Assembly (NCBI RefSeq): GCF_004122105.1 | Contig: NZ_SBKN01000003.1 | Span: forward strand, 124,001-188,000 | Origin: Flavobacterium stagni | Lineage (GTDB): Bacteria > Bacteroidota > Bacteroidia > Flavobacteriales > Flavobacteriaceae | Direction: 5' to 3' | DNA: 64,000 nt | The notes under the pieces: generated by a model | Databases searched by the model: none | What the model saw: the letters and a program-made list of their open reading frames with translations, nothing else | What the model was told of the DNA's origin: nothing | Part shown: positions 27,635 to 36,019 of the stretch, piece after piece | Numbering within the stretch: position 1 is the stretch's first letter | How the letters are laid out: each line of letters begins with the position of its first letter | Made by a program: the position numbers and the translations under genes

Positions 27635-28045
27635 TCATAAAAATCGGTGTTTAATTTCGGGGGTAGGAAGTAAGCAGGTTGAAGATTTTCCAAACCAAAA
27701 ATACCGTTTACGAGCAATATAATCATATAAACGGTCACATAGAGATCTAGGGAATATTCTGAAGCATTGAATCCATAGAAAACGTTTTGGTAATTGAGAA
27801 GCAATTGCAAATACTGCCGCTGATTTTTCCAAAGTTTCTCCAGCAGGTGAAATAAGTATAATACTTTCAAGTGTATTTTTCACCCCATACGATTGACAAA
27901 CAATTTGTCCCTTTTCAGAATTTTGAGCCAAAAAGCGAAAAACATCTTTGTTATCATAAACGATTATTTTTTGGACAACGCTATGGCATAAATTGCATTC
28001 CCCATCGTAAAGTATCAAATATTTATCTCGAGGTAATTCCATCAT
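27635..28045 (-). CDS. DCC1-type thiol-disulfide oxidoreductase (DUF393)
   Basis: The 136-residue protein has the DCC family motif YDGECNLCH at about residues 13-21, where the CxxC pair sits in a thioredoxin-like fold. A hydrophobic C-terminal half follows (RFLWIQCFRIFPRSLCDRLYDYIARKRYFWFG), typical of the family. The redox partner is unknown. Its ATG overlaps the TGA of mutS2 as ATGA, which implies translational coupling. An ATG one codon further in is an equally possible start. Confidence 0.85.
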   Translation of the reverse strand: MMELPRDKYLILYDGECNLCHSVVQKIIVYDNKDVFRFLAQNSEKGQIVCQSYGVKNTLESIILISPAGETLEKSAAVFAIASQLPKRFLWIQCFRIFPRSLCDRLYDYIARKRYFWFGKSSTCLLPTPEIKHRFL

Positions 28046-30216
28046 TTTTTTGGTCGTTCTACAAATTCCAATTGATCTAAACTAACTTTCGAAGTAAATA
28101 AACCGTAATTGACAACTGCTTTATTTTTCTCTATAGTATCCAAAGTACCCACCGCTTTACCGTCAATCATCCGCACCCGATCACCCAACTTTAATTCCAT
28201 TTTGGGTTTTTCTAATTCCTGTTGTAAAGCCTTTACTTTCTTCTCTTTTTTAACTTTACGAATTTCTTCTACTTTAACCTTGACTTCTTCAACGACCTGC
28301 TTTTGGACTACTTCTTGTTGTTTTTTCTCTTTAGCCGATAATTTTTTTCGCTTCGAATTTTCTATTTCAATCATTTTTAAAAATTCGCCAATGAGAACCT
28401 TTTTGTCTTTGTTGTTGAAATACTTTTCAGCAATGTCGTCAATTTTTTGACCCATGTAAATAAGACGTTGATTAGCATCATATAACTCTTGATAACGCTC
28501 GAGCTTATCTTGGATTTTTGCATTGATACTTTCCATTTTCTTACTTTCTTCGCGGGCTCTCACTTCTTCCTCCTTCAAAATTTCAGATGTTTTTTCCAAT
28601 TTGGAACGTTCTTTTTGAAGTTTAGCAATTGTTTTGTCAAAGCGCACTTTCTCACCTTCAACTTTTTTCTTTGCACGATTAATCAAGCCATAAGGAATGC
28701 CATTTTTTTGGGCTACTTCAAATGTAAACGAACTACCGGCCTGACCCAAATGTAATTTAAACATGGGTTCTAGCGATTTTTCATCAAATAACATGTTGGC
28801 ATTATTGGCGTGCGGTAACTCATTCGCCAAAATCTTTAAATTGGTATAATGCGTAGTAATGATGCCAAAAGCTTCACGGTGGTAAAACTCTTCTAAAAAG
28901 ACTTCCGCCAATGCACCCCCCAAATCAGGATCGGAACCGGTTCCAAATTCGTCGATCAAAAACAAGGTTTTTGCGTTGCATTTCTTTAGGAAATAGTTCA
29001 TGTTTTTTAATCGGTAACTGTAGGTACTTAAGTGATTTTCTATCGACTGATTATCACCGATATCAGTTAAAATTCGATCAAATAAAAAGGTTTCACTGCG
29101 TTCATGCACCGGAATTAATATCCCCGATTGCAACATCAATTGTAATAAACCCACTGTTTTCAAGGAAATAGTCTTTCCACCAGCATTGGGTCCCGAAATC
29201 ACAATGATGCGATTGTCTTGTTTTAATTCAATGGTTTGGGGATAGGTAACTTGATTTTTTTGTTTATTGGTTAACAGAAGAATAGGATGGTAGGCTTCCC
29301 GCAAAAACATTCTTTTCTCCGTAGTGATTTTAGGTAAAATCCCATTAATGGCTAACGCATAGCGTGCTTTTGCATGAATAACGTCGATGTCACTTAAATA
29401 CTCTTGATAATCCGACAAAAGGGAATGAAAGGGTCGGATATCATTGGTTAACCGACGTAAAATTCGAATAATTTCTTCCCGTTCTTCGTATTCGTAATGC
29501 TGTAATTCGCGGCTGTATTTTAACGCGGCTTCAGGTTCGATATACGCAATACTTCCCGTTTTGGAATTGCCCAAAATCGAACCTTTAACCTTTCTTCGGT
29601 ACATGGCCAATACCGCTAGAACTCGTCGGTTTTCTATCACGGATTCCCGAATATCATCCAAATAACCTAAACTGTTGTAGTGGGTGAGGGCCTGACCAAA
29701 ACTTTGGTTGACTTTCCCACGCACCATATTGATGTTTCTGCGAATTTCAATTAAGTCTGGTGACGCATTGTCTTTAATAACGCCATGTTTATCAATAACT
29801 TCTTCAATTTTCTGAATGATCACTTTCGTGAATTCGATAGTAGCCGATTTCAAATACAATTCAGGATAATACTCTTTAAACTTTTTAAAATAAAGAAGCT
29901 GAGTATTTACGGTATCAGAAATCGCGGCAAATTTTCGAAATGCCGTTACTTCTAAAAAACTATCTTCTAAATGAAGTAATTTAAGATCGTGCGTTATCGT
30001 TTCAAATCCATGATTGGGAATGGCATTATTGTTCGTATAGGAAGCAAGGTATTCAAACGTTTGTTGCAAGGAAGGGAGTAAGGTTTCCTTGTCTTTAAAA
30101 GGACCTATCGCCATTGCCTTATCGTGACCTATTTCAGTGACGCAGTTGGCTGCAATGGTCTCCAAAACGGTCCTGAATTCTAAGTCTTTTAATGTTTTAT
30201 CGGTGATTGAAATCAT
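28042..30216 (-). CDS. mutS2: MutS2-family DNA-binding ATPase without an Smr domain
   Basis: MutS2 proteins bind branched or collided-ribosome substrates and act in recombination control or ribosome rescue. The 724-residue protein has the MutS2 core domain (from about residue 1 to 310), a Walker A motif ISGPNAGGKTISLKTVG (about 338-354), Walker B in LFLIDEFGTGSDPDLGGAL, the STYSYRL signature, and a long lysine/glutamate-rich coiled coil (about 520-660). It ends with a small KOW-like module (LGDRVRMIDGKAVGTLDTI). The Smr endonuclease domain found at the end of about 780-residue MutS2 proteins is absent. The stop codon overlaps the start of the DCC gene. Confidence 0.9.
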   Translation of the reverse strand: MISITDKTLKDLEFRTVLETIAANCVTEIGHDKAMAIGPFKDKETLLPSLQQTFEYLASYTNNNAIPNHGFETITHDLKLLHLEDSFLEVTAFRKFAAISDTVNTQLLYFKKFKEYYPELYLKSATIEFTKVIIQKIEEVIDKHGVIKDNASPDLIEIRRNINMVRGKVNQSFGQALTHYNSLGYLDDIRESVIENRRVLAVLAMYRRKVKGSILGNSKTGSIAYIEPEAALKYSRELQHYEYEEREEIIRILRRLTNDIRPFHSLLSDYQEYLSDIDVIHAKARYALAINGILPKITTEKRMFLREAYHPILLLTNKQKNQVTYPQTIELKQDNRIIVISGPNAGGKTISLKTVGLLQLMLQSGILIPVHERSETFLFDRILTDIGDNQSIENHLSTYSYRLKNMNYFLKKCNAKTLFLIDEFGTGSDPDLGGALAEVFLEEFYHREAFGIITTHYTNLKILANELPHANNANMLFDEKSLEPMFKLHLGQAGSSFTFEVAQKNGIPYGLINRAKKKVEGEKVRFDKTIAKLQKERSKLEKTSEILKEEEVRAREESKKMESINAKIQDKLERYQELYDANQRLIYMGQKIDDIAEKYFNNKDKKVLIGEFLKMIEIENSKRKKLSAKEKKQQEVVQKQVVEEVKVKVEEIRKVKKEKKVKALQQELEKPKMELKLGDRVRMIDGKAVGTLDTIEKNKAVVNYGLFTSKVSLDQLEFVERPKK

Positions 30217-30249
30217 AACTTAAGTCTACACTTCAAAGTTACAAAGCAA

Positions 30250-30283
30250 TTTGGGCTTCGTACTATTCGTTTTTATATTTTTG
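30250..30283 (+). promoter_or_regulatory. Promoter of ung
   Basis: TTTG (30250-30253) and TATTTTTG (30276-30283) are 22 bases apart, close to the Bacteroidota consensus. The ung ATG follows at 30298. Confidence 0.6.
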
Positions 30284-30297
30284 AAAAAAATTAAGAG

Positions 30298-30963
30298 ATG
30301 TTAAGGATTAACGAACCCACATGGCAAGTTGCATTAGAAAGTGAATGGAATCAACCGTATTTCCAATCCTTATCCCAATTTGTCATTGAGGCCTACCAAA
30401 CTTCACGCTGTTTCCCTTCACAAGAACTTATTTTTAATGCTTTTGAACAGTGTTCGTTTGATCAGGTTAAAGTGGTCATCATCGGACAAGATCCCTATCA
30501 CGGATTTGGTCAAGCCAACGGATTAGCATTCTCAGTCAATGATGGGGTCGCTTTTCCACCTTCTTTAATCAATATTTTTAAAGAATTGGAGCAAGATTGT
30601 GATATCCCGATTGCTATCTCTGGAAATCTCGAACGTTGGGCGGCACAAGGAGTTTTGTTATTAAATGCTACCTTGACCGTTCAAGAAAATCAGGCAGGAA
30701 GCCATCAAAAGAAAGGGTGGGAGCAATTTACCGATTCCGTAATTGCCACAATATCAGAACAAAAGTCAGACGTTGTTTTTCTATTATGGGGTGCATTTGC
30801 CCAAAAGAAAGGAGCTAAAATTGATCGAATAAAACATCTAGTTTTGGAATCAGGACATCCTTCGCCACTGAGTGCCAATCGTGGTTTATGGTTTGGAAAT
30901 CGACATTTTTCACAAACCAACGCTTTTTTAATTGAACGTCAAAAGGAGCCGATTGCTTGGTAA
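30298..30963 (+). CDS. ung: Uracil-DNA glycosylase, family 1
   Basis: Ung removes uracil from DNA as the first step of base excision repair. The 221-residue protein has the water-activating motif IGQDPYHGFGQANGLAFSV (about residues 61-79), LLLNATLTVQ (about 119-128), and the minor-groove loop GHPSPLSANRGLW with its catalytic histidine (about 184-196). All the family-1 signatures are intact and the length is normal. It is divergent from mutS2, so two DNA-maintenance genes share this 81-base intergenic region. Confidence 0.97.
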   Translation: MLRINEPTWQVALESEWNQPYFQSLSQFVIEAYQTSRCFPSQELIFNAFEQCSFDQVKVVIIGQDPYHGFGQANGLAFSVNDGVAFPPSLINIFKELEQDCDIPIAISGNLERWAAQGVLLLNATLTVQENQAGSHQKKGWEQFTDSVIATISEQKSDVVFLLWGAFAQKKGAKIDRIKHLVLESGHPSPLSANRGLWFGNRHFSQTNAFLIERQKEPIAW

Positions 30964-31557
30964 CTAATTCACAGTAAAAATGTAGTTTCCTTCCGAATTA
31001 ACTGCATTGGATGTGGTATAAATCATCAGTGTAATGTCAGACGAACGGCTGTTCGAACGCAATTCGACTACATCGGTAGCCGAACTGTTGTATCCGTAGG
31101 ACAATTTATAGGTTCCTGCACTTAATAAAGGTAAGCCTGCTCTGAATTGATACGAATCGGTTAGTGCGTTATAATTAGCGGTAGCCATATAAAATCCAAT
31201 ACTCTCAATAGCACCAGCTGTAAGGTCAATTTGTGCATTGGGAATAGTAACCGTGGTCCATTCTGTCGGACTCGTTTGCTTTTCCAATACATAAGAAAAA
31301 CTTAACGAAGGTGCATTATTTGTGGTTTTTCGAATGTCTAATGGAGTGGTTTGTCCCACTTCAGTCACTAAACGATTGGCATTGCAATTAATATAGAGTT
31401 TATCACCAACTTGATAGTTGGATTGCGTTTCTACATTGATAAGGCCATTTACACGAACATATTCCGTATTGTAAAAATCATCATCGTTGGTATCACAACC
31501 GATAAATGGAGTGGTTACTACTAAAACAAAAAGTGCGATTATTTTTTTCATGGTCAT
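30964..31557 (-). CDS. Lipoprotein of unknown function
   Basis: The protein has a lipoprotein signal with TPFIGC as lipobox (cysteine about residue 21 from the first ATG) and a mature region of beta character. It starts with an acidic DTNDDDFYN stretch, which suggests export to the surface. The start may be at 31557 or at the second ATG at 31551 (MKKIIALFVLVV). It ends immediately next to the ung stop. It follows the barrel gene at 31565 by 7 bases on the same strand, so the two are probably cotranscribed and may work together. I do not recognise a family. Confidence 0.6.
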   Translation of the reverse strand: MTMKKIIALFVLVVTTPFIGCDTNDDDFYNTEYVRVNGLINVETQSNYQVGDKLYINCNANRLVTEVGQTTPLDIRKTTNNAPSLSFSYVLEKQTSPTEWTTVTIPNAQIDLTAGAIESIGFYMATANYNALTDSYQFRAGLPLLSAGTYKLSYGYNSSATDVVELRSNSRSSDITLMIYTTSNAVNSEGNYIFTVN

Positions 31558-31564
31558 TCAAATA

Positions 31565-32143
31565 TTAAAAACGGTACCCTAGATTTAGACCGACGCGCGA
31601 AATCACATCCGGACTTTTTTCTTTATTGGTTAAATTCGAACCAAATCCAACTAAAAACTCAATGGCTAAAGCATTTTTGATATACATTTTGTAACCCAAA
31701 CTTCCACCAAGGGCATAATCAGTGTATTTACTTTGTTTGATGGTATAATAACCTACACCACCTTCGGACTCACGAATGATTTCTTTGTAATCACCACCAT
31801 TAGCAGATCCAAAAATTTCAGCGAAATAATAGCGGGCTTTACTCTTCGAAAGCGCATATCGTACAAAAGGATTGAACTCGTAGCGCGGAATATTGTTTCG
31901 GAAACCATTATTAAAATCCTCTTCAAATTTGGAACTGTTTGAAAAATTTGCGTTTATTCCGACAGAAAAACTACCTTCAAAAAAGCGTTCATAGCTCAAG
32001 CCAATTTTACCATAGGCTAAGGCTTGTAAAACATCGACACGCAATTCATTCTTCTTGGATTCCAATCCACTTGGGGCATTTTGCTGTGCGGCCATCTCAA
32101 AAGTGAGAAGCAAAGTGCAACAAAGCAATAGTATTTTTTTCAT
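31565..32143 (-). CDS. Small outer-membrane beta-barrel protein
   Basis: The 192-residue protein has a signal peptide (MKKILLLCCTLLLTFEMAAQ) and a barrel-like mature region (ELRVDVLQALAYGKIGLSYE, YEFNPFVRYALSKSKARYYF, YALGGSLGYKMYIKNALAIE), ending VGLNLGYRF with a terminal phenylalanine. It resembles the DUF3575-type barrels of Bacteroidota, but only loosely. It is the first gene of a two-gene unit with the lipoprotein at 30964. Confidence 0.65.
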   Translation of the reverse strand: MKKILLLCCTLLLTFEMAAQQNAPSGLESKKNELRVDVLQALAYGKIGLSYERFFEGSFSVGINANFSNSSKFEEDFNNGFRNNIPRYEFNPFVRYALSKSKARYYFAEIFGSANGGDYKEIIRESEGGVGYYTIKQSKYTDYALGGSLGYKMYIKNALAIEFLVGFGSNLTNKEKSPDVISRVGLNLGYRF

Positions 32144-32191
32144 GGTGATTCAATTAGCTTGGCTAATATAGTAATTTATTTAAACGGGATT

Positions 32192-33124
32192 TTAATTTAA
32201 CGTCAAAGCACTTAAAATTTCTTCTTTCATAAAAGGTCCACCAGGGTATTTGGCAGTGTAATCTAAATTCAACCAAATATTTCCGCGTTCATCGATGTGA
32301 TAATGCACGGATTTGTGCTGACTCTCTTTTGGAAACAATACTTTTTTGATTAAAAAATTGACCTTCTCCATGTCTTTATGTGTACCCACATACAATTCAG
32401 GATAAATATGACCTTGGGTGTGGATGAGTCTCGGAATTCCACCGATTGATTTAACTGCCGCTGCCATTAAAATGGAGTGATCATCACAATCGCCTGATAA
32501 ATAATTTAACGATTCATCGGCAGTGGCAATGTATTCATGCCCAACAGGATCTTTGACATAATACCAACGGGAATTGATTTCTTTAAAAACCGCAAAATAC
32601 TGAATTAAGTAGGTGTATTCGGGGTATTGTTTTATGTTTTTAAAATGTTTATTGGCAGCCATAATAGCAAAATTCCTGACTTTATAATGATCAAATGTTA
32701 TGGCTTTGGTGATTTTTGTTTTGTTGGGAAAAGGAAGTAATTTATCCACGACGATATCCTGTGGATAGGGATTGTCTTGCATGGTATAAATCATAGATTC
32801 ATAATCAGAGTAGACTTCACCAAATCCATAATCACCAATCAATGTACCCCACAGTAAAAACACTATATACAAGGCAATGCTCACAAAGGTGATTCGTCGC
32901 AAGGCCACTAAAAGAAGTTGCAAAACGACCAAGAGCAAAATAAACAATCCGATTTTATCCAAAGCATACGGCCAGTTTAGCGGCGTTATGTTTTGATGGA
33001 TAATGATAAAAAGAGGAACTGTAATCAGTAGATTCAACGCCAAAATGATGATCTTATCCCAAGGTTTTGGAATACGAAGTCGGTCTTGTAAAAGCTGCAA
33101 TGAATTTTTAGCAGAAGCTACCAT
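32192..33124 (-). CDS. Membrane protein with transglutaminase-like cysteine protease domain
   Basis: The 310-residue protein has about three hydrophobic membrane segments in its first 105 residues, followed by a transglutaminase-like domain. The catalytic cysteine lies in LSGDCDDHSILMAAAVKSIG (about residues 207-226), and a candidate histidine is in THTQ-like IHTQGHIYPELYVG (about 236-249). The fold is used in bacteria for peptidase, amidase or cross-linking reactions; the target is unknown. It is close to the next gene on the same strand (17 bases). Confidence 0.75.
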   Translation of the reverse strand: MVASAKNSLQLLQDRLRIPKPWDKIIILALNLLITVPLFIIIHQNITPLNWPYALDKIGLFILLLVVLQLLLVALRRITFVSIALYIVFLLWGTLIGDYGFGEVYSDYESMIYTMQDNPYPQDIVVDKLLPFPNKTKITKAITFDHYKVRNFAIMAANKHFKNIKQYPEYTYLIQYFAVFKEINSRWYYVKDPVGHEYIATADESLNYLSGDCDDHSILMAAAVKSIGGIPRLIHTQGHIYPELYVGTHKDMEKVNFLIKKVLFPKESQHKSVHYHIDERGNIWLNLDYTAKYPGGPFMKEEILSALTLN

Positions 33125-33141
33125 TCGGCTAGGAGGTTGAA

Positions 33142-33993
33142 CTATATAACGGAAACAATAGTGTCAAAATTACTTTTTTTATCGATTAATTGAAGTTCAA
33201 GAAGTTGATTTTGGATGTTAATTAATTGTTCAACCGTTAATGCTGCTTGACTCCATCCGGTAAAAGAAAGCCATTGCTGAATATCTTCTGTTTTTTGATG
33301 AAAACGTTGGGCCAAAAGAGAAGCTATATTCGGTTGATTTTTAAAACCAATTGTAACGGAATTGATTATCGCTAACAGTTTTTGTAGCGTTTCTTTTTCT
33401 GAAAGTAAAACTTCATTTCGAACCGCAATAACAAAACAAGGCCAAGGTGTTGGGCATTCACCAACACGTCTAAAGACACCTCGATCTACCAAAGGTTGTG
33501 TCATGAATCGCTCCCACATAAAATAATCAGAGGTGCCACGATCTAAGGATTCAACGGCTCCATCTATCGTGTTTACTATATGGAATTGTAACGATTTTGT
33601 ATCCCAACCCTGTTGTTGTGCATGGACATAAGCCATCAAATGGGAACCCGAACCCATACGGGAAATGGCCGCTTTGGTATGTTGTAAGTCGGCTACCGTT
33701 TCATACAACGAATTGGCAGACACATGAATTCCCCAGATCAAAGGCGTTTTTACATACACTTGAACAATCGTTGACGGATTGCCCGCTTCAATATCCCTAA
33801 CGATTCCCTCTGTAAGTAGTATGGCGATATCGGTTTCCCCTTCGCGAAGCATTTGACACATTTTACCGGTACCCTCTGGGATATCGGTCCATTGTAAATC
33901 GATACCTGCTGCCTCGAAAAGTTGATTTTCAATAGCTTGGTACCAAGGCAAGTTAAAATGTTCGGGAACGCCTACAATCTTTATCGTTTTCAT
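33142..33993 (-). CDS. Periplasmic-binding-protein-like substrate-binding protein (NMT1/SsuA-like), no signal peptide seen
   Basis: The 283-residue protein begins MKTIKIVGVPEHFNLPWYQA and shows a type II periplasmic-binding fold: an early ligand loop (GVPEHFNLPWY), GTGKMCQMLREGETDIAILLTEG, SRMGSGSHLMAY and DRGTSDYFMWERFMT. These are features of NMT1/SsuA-like proteins. No export signal or lipobox is visible, and no permease or ATPase is nearby, so a cytoplasmic binding or enzymatic role is possible. The ATG at 33993 overlaps the TGA of the GNAT gene (ATGA), which argues for this start over an in-frame ATG at 34032 and for translational coupling. Confidence 0.7.
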   Translation of the reverse strand: MKTIKIVGVPEHFNLPWYQAIENQLFEAAGIDLQWTDIPEGTGKMCQMLREGETDIAILLTEGIVRDIEAGNPSTIVQVYVKTPLIWGIHVSANSLYETVADLQHTKAAISRMGSGSHLMAYVHAQQQGWDTKSLQFHIVNTIDGAVESLDRGTSDYFMWERFMTQPLVDRGVFRRVGECPTPWPCFVIAVRNEVLLSEKETLQKLLAIINSVTIGFKNQPNIASLLAQRFHQKTEDIQQWLSFTGWSQAALTVEQLINIQNQLLELQLIDKKSNFDTIVSVI

Positions 33994-34532
33994 GGTTGTA
34001 AATTTGGGTTTTCTAACGCATACCAATTCCATGGCACGCCGTCTTTGTCGGGATAGGTTTCTTTAAATTTAAGTCCTATTTTCTGCAAAATGCGATTCGA
34101 TGCTCCATTTTCTTTGTGTGCGTAGGCATTCATTACCGGAATTTTGAGGGTTTCAAATCCGTACTCTAGCCAAGCAATAGAGGCTTCGGTCGCATAGCCT
34201 TTTCCCCAATGCTTTTCTACAAGTCGGTACCCATAATCAAAGAAGTTGGTGTTCCCATTTTCCACATGGTCATCGATGTATTTGATTCCTGTCCAGCCAA
34301 TAAATTCATTCGTTTCTTTCAAAAAAGTAGCAAAACGCCCAATTTGATTACGTTCGTATTGTCCCAGAATGTACTCGATAACTTTTACCGATTCTTCCAG
34401 TTCGAGCGTAGGTTGTTGCCATAAGTATTTGTGCACATTGGGATTGGCATCCATGGCAAACATATCGGCTGCATCCGAGATTTTAAAGGGACGCATATAC
34501 AGTCTTTCGGTTTCTAAACGTTGAATCATCAC
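33990..34532 (-). CDS. GNAT-family N-acetyltransferase, RimJ-like
   Basis: The 180-residue protein opens with the RimJ/RimL pattern LETERLYMRPFKISDAADMF and carries the acetyl-CoA pyrophosphate loop in YRLVEKHWGKGYATEASIAW (about 105-124). The NGASNRILQKIGLKF motif follows (about 141-155), all typical of ribosomal-protein or amino-acid acetyltransferases. The acceptor is not known. The second ATG (34529) is an alternative start. It is coupled to the downstream substrate-binding-like gene. Confidence 0.85.
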   Translation of the reverse strand: MMIQRLETERLYMRPFKISDAADMFAMDANPNVHKYLWQQPTLELEESVKVIEYILGQYERNQIGRFATFLKETNEFIGWTGIKYIDDHVENGNTNFFDYGYRLVEKHWGKGYATEASIAWLEYGFETLKIPVMNAYAHKENGASNRILQKIGLKFKETYPDKDGVPWNWYALENPNLQP

Positions 34533-34538
34533 GGTTTG

Positions 34539-34596
34539 TTTTAGCCCCGACCTGCCTGCCGGCAGGCAGGTAAAGGCGAAAGCGGGAAATAGCTCC
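34539..34596 (-). repeat. Structured intergenic repeat, copy A
   Basis: Read on the minus strand, it begins GGAGCTATTTCCCGCT and ends CGGGGCTAAAA. A second copy with the same ends occurs at 39140-39213. The middle holds a 22-base perfect palindrome (34550-34571). It lies between the nucleoside phosphorylase gene and the GNAT gene. Confidence 0.6.
34550..34571. repeat. 22-base perfect palindrome
   Basis: ACCTGCCTGCCGGCAGGCAG plus GT forms an exact inverted repeat that also contains tandem CTGC units. It is GC-rich in an AT-rich genome and occupies the variable centre of repeat copy A. Confidence 0.85.
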
Positions 34597-34602
34597 TTAT
34601 TA

Positions 34603-35469
34603 TCATTGTGCTAATTTATCCAAAGTATAGGCGATCAAGGCGTCTACGGCTTTGTATGGATCGGCACTAAAGGTACCATTGGCTCGGTTAGCAATAATGG
34701 CATTCAGTGATAAACATTCATGGCCTAGTAATTTCCCCAAGCCATAAATTGCACCGGTTTCCATTTCGAGATTGGTCATTTTTATTCCGTTAAATTCAAA
34801 GCTGTCCATTTTTGCATTTAAATCCGGATCTTGAATTGGTAAACGTAATACTCTTCCTTGTGGACCATAAAATCCGCCCGCCGTACCTGTAAATCCTTTG
34901 TGCATTTGGTCGCTTTCTATTCTTTTTTCTAAGGTTTCCGAACCTTTGATTACGTATGGCCGACCTTTGCGCAAGTCCCAATTGGTTTGTTGGATAAAGG
35001 CTTCTTCCATTTCTTTTTCAGAAACGGCGTCAATTATATAGGAGCGAAGCATGTTGTCCAAACCCAATCCGTATTGGCTCATAACAAAACTATCAACGGG
35101 AATGTCGGCTTGCAACGATCCTGAAGTTCCAATTCGGATAATATTCAACGACGTTAATTCGTCTTTAACGGTTCGCGTCGCAAGATCAATATTGACCAAG
35201 GCATCCAACTCGTTCATGACAATATCAATGTTGTCCGGACCGATACCCGTAGACATTACCGTCATACGTTTGCCTTTGAAGTAGCCAGTTTGGGTTTTAA
35301 ATTCGCGTTTTTGTTGTGAAAATTCGATACGGTCAAAATGTTGGGTAATTTTTTCCACACGGTTTTGATCCCCCACAAAAATAATGTCGTGGGCAATATG
35401 TTCGGGAAGTAAGTTCAAATGGTAAACACTTCCATCAGGATTTAATATTAATTCAGATGAAGCAATCAT
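34603..35469 (-). CDS. Nucleoside phosphorylase (uridine phosphorylase-like)
   Basis: The 288-residue protein belongs to the PNP/UDP phosphorylase family, which cleaves nucleosides with phosphate for salvage. Visible motifs are FVGDQNRVEKI, MSTGIGPDNIDIVMNELDAL (about 71-90), IRIGTSGSLQ (phosphate and ribose site, about 111-120) and NLEMETGAIYGLGKLLGH (ribose-binding Met-Glu). The ESDQMHKGF and GFYGPQGRVLRLP segments fit the uridine phosphorylase branch, but purine use cannot be excluded. The region upstream is filled with AT-rich repeats. Confidence 0.85.
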   Translation of the reverse strand: MIASSELILNPDGSVYHLNLLPEHIAHDIIFVGDQNRVEKITQHFDRIEFSQQKREFKTQTGYFKGKRMTVMSTGIGPDNIDIVMNELDALVNIDLATRTVKDELTSLNIIRIGTSGSLQADIPVDSFVMSQYGLGLDNMLRSYIIDAVSEKEMEEAFIQQTNWDLRKGRPYVIKGSETLEKRIESDQMHKGFTGTAGGFYGPQGRVLRLPIQDPDLNAKMDSFEFNGIKMTNLEMETGAIYGLGKLLGHECLSLNAIIANRANGTFSADPYKAVDALIAYTLDKLAQ

Positions 35470-35478
35470 CGGTGATAG

Positions 35479-35516
35479 AGATTAGTGATTAGTAATTAGT
35501 GATTAGTAATTAGTGA
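35479..35516. repeat. Tandem AT-rich repeat (GATTAGT/AATTAGT units)
   Basis: Alternating GATTAGT and AATTAGT heptamers run five to six units without a spacer. The next 50 bases hold more AATTTATAATT-type repeats (about 35538-35570). It fills most of the 103 bases between the phosphorylase and SUI1 genes. Confidence 0.8.
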
Positions 35517-35572
35517 CTGGTTTTTGATTAGAAAGACAATTTATAATTCATAATTTATAATTTCTAATTTTC

Positions 35573-35905
35573 TTAACCTCCCACGCGCTTCACTTTAAAA
35601 CCTTTGTCTTTTAACAAATTCATGATTTTATCGCGGTAGTCGCCTTGAATGATTATTGCGCCGTCTTTAAAACTGCCTCCCACACTCAATTTGGTTTTGA
35701 TTTCTTTGGCTAAGATTTTAAAATCTTCGTCTTCGCCTTCATACCCTTCAATGATGGTAGTGGGTTTTCCTTTACGCTTTTCATATTTACAAATCATCGG
35801 TTCTTTTTGAACAAACAATTCGTGTTCTTGCGGAACTTCGGGTTCGGGTTCCGTTGGAATATGATCAGGGAATAGTTTCTTTAGTTGTTCTTCTAAGTTA
35901 CTCAT
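35573..35905 (-). CDS. SUI1/eIF1-family translation factor (YciH-like)
   Basis: The 110-residue protein has an acidic proline-rich N-terminus (about 12-30) and a C-terminal SUI1 domain: KRKGKPTTIIEGYEG, LAKEIKTKLSVGGSFKDGAI and YRDKIMNLLKDKGFKVKRVG. This matches the conserved family order. Bacterial YciH homologues influence start-codon selection or the fidelity of initiation. It is located between the 2OG oxygenase and the nucleoside phosphorylase on the same strand. Confidence 0.9.
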   Translation of the reverse strand: MSNLEEQLKKLFPDHIPTEPEPEVPQEHELFVQKEPMICKYEKRKGKPTTIIEGYEGEDEDFKILAKEIKTKLSVGGSFKDGAIIIQGDYRDKIMNLLKDKGFKVKRVGG

Positions 35906-35958
35906 GGGAGTCTCTTTTTTAGGTTTTGTATTTCCGAATAATCAAGGTGTAAAAAACC

Positions 35959-35997
35959 AAATTCCAAATCCCAACAATGCATTGGAATTTGGAATTT
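35959..35997. repeat. Long near-perfect hairpin, possible terminator
   Basis: AAATTCCAAATCCCAA (35959-35974) and TTGGAATTTGGAATTT (35982-35997) pair over 16 bases with one mismatch around a 7-base loop. It lies between the oxygenase gene and the SUI1 gene and could attenuate transcription between them. Confidence 0.7.
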
Positions 35998-36019
35998 CAG
36001 TTTGGGAAATTATATTTCC

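Noticed and set aside
35479..35516. Tandem repeat considered as a CRISPR array
   Set aside because: The units are 7 bases long with no spacers, and no cas gene is present.
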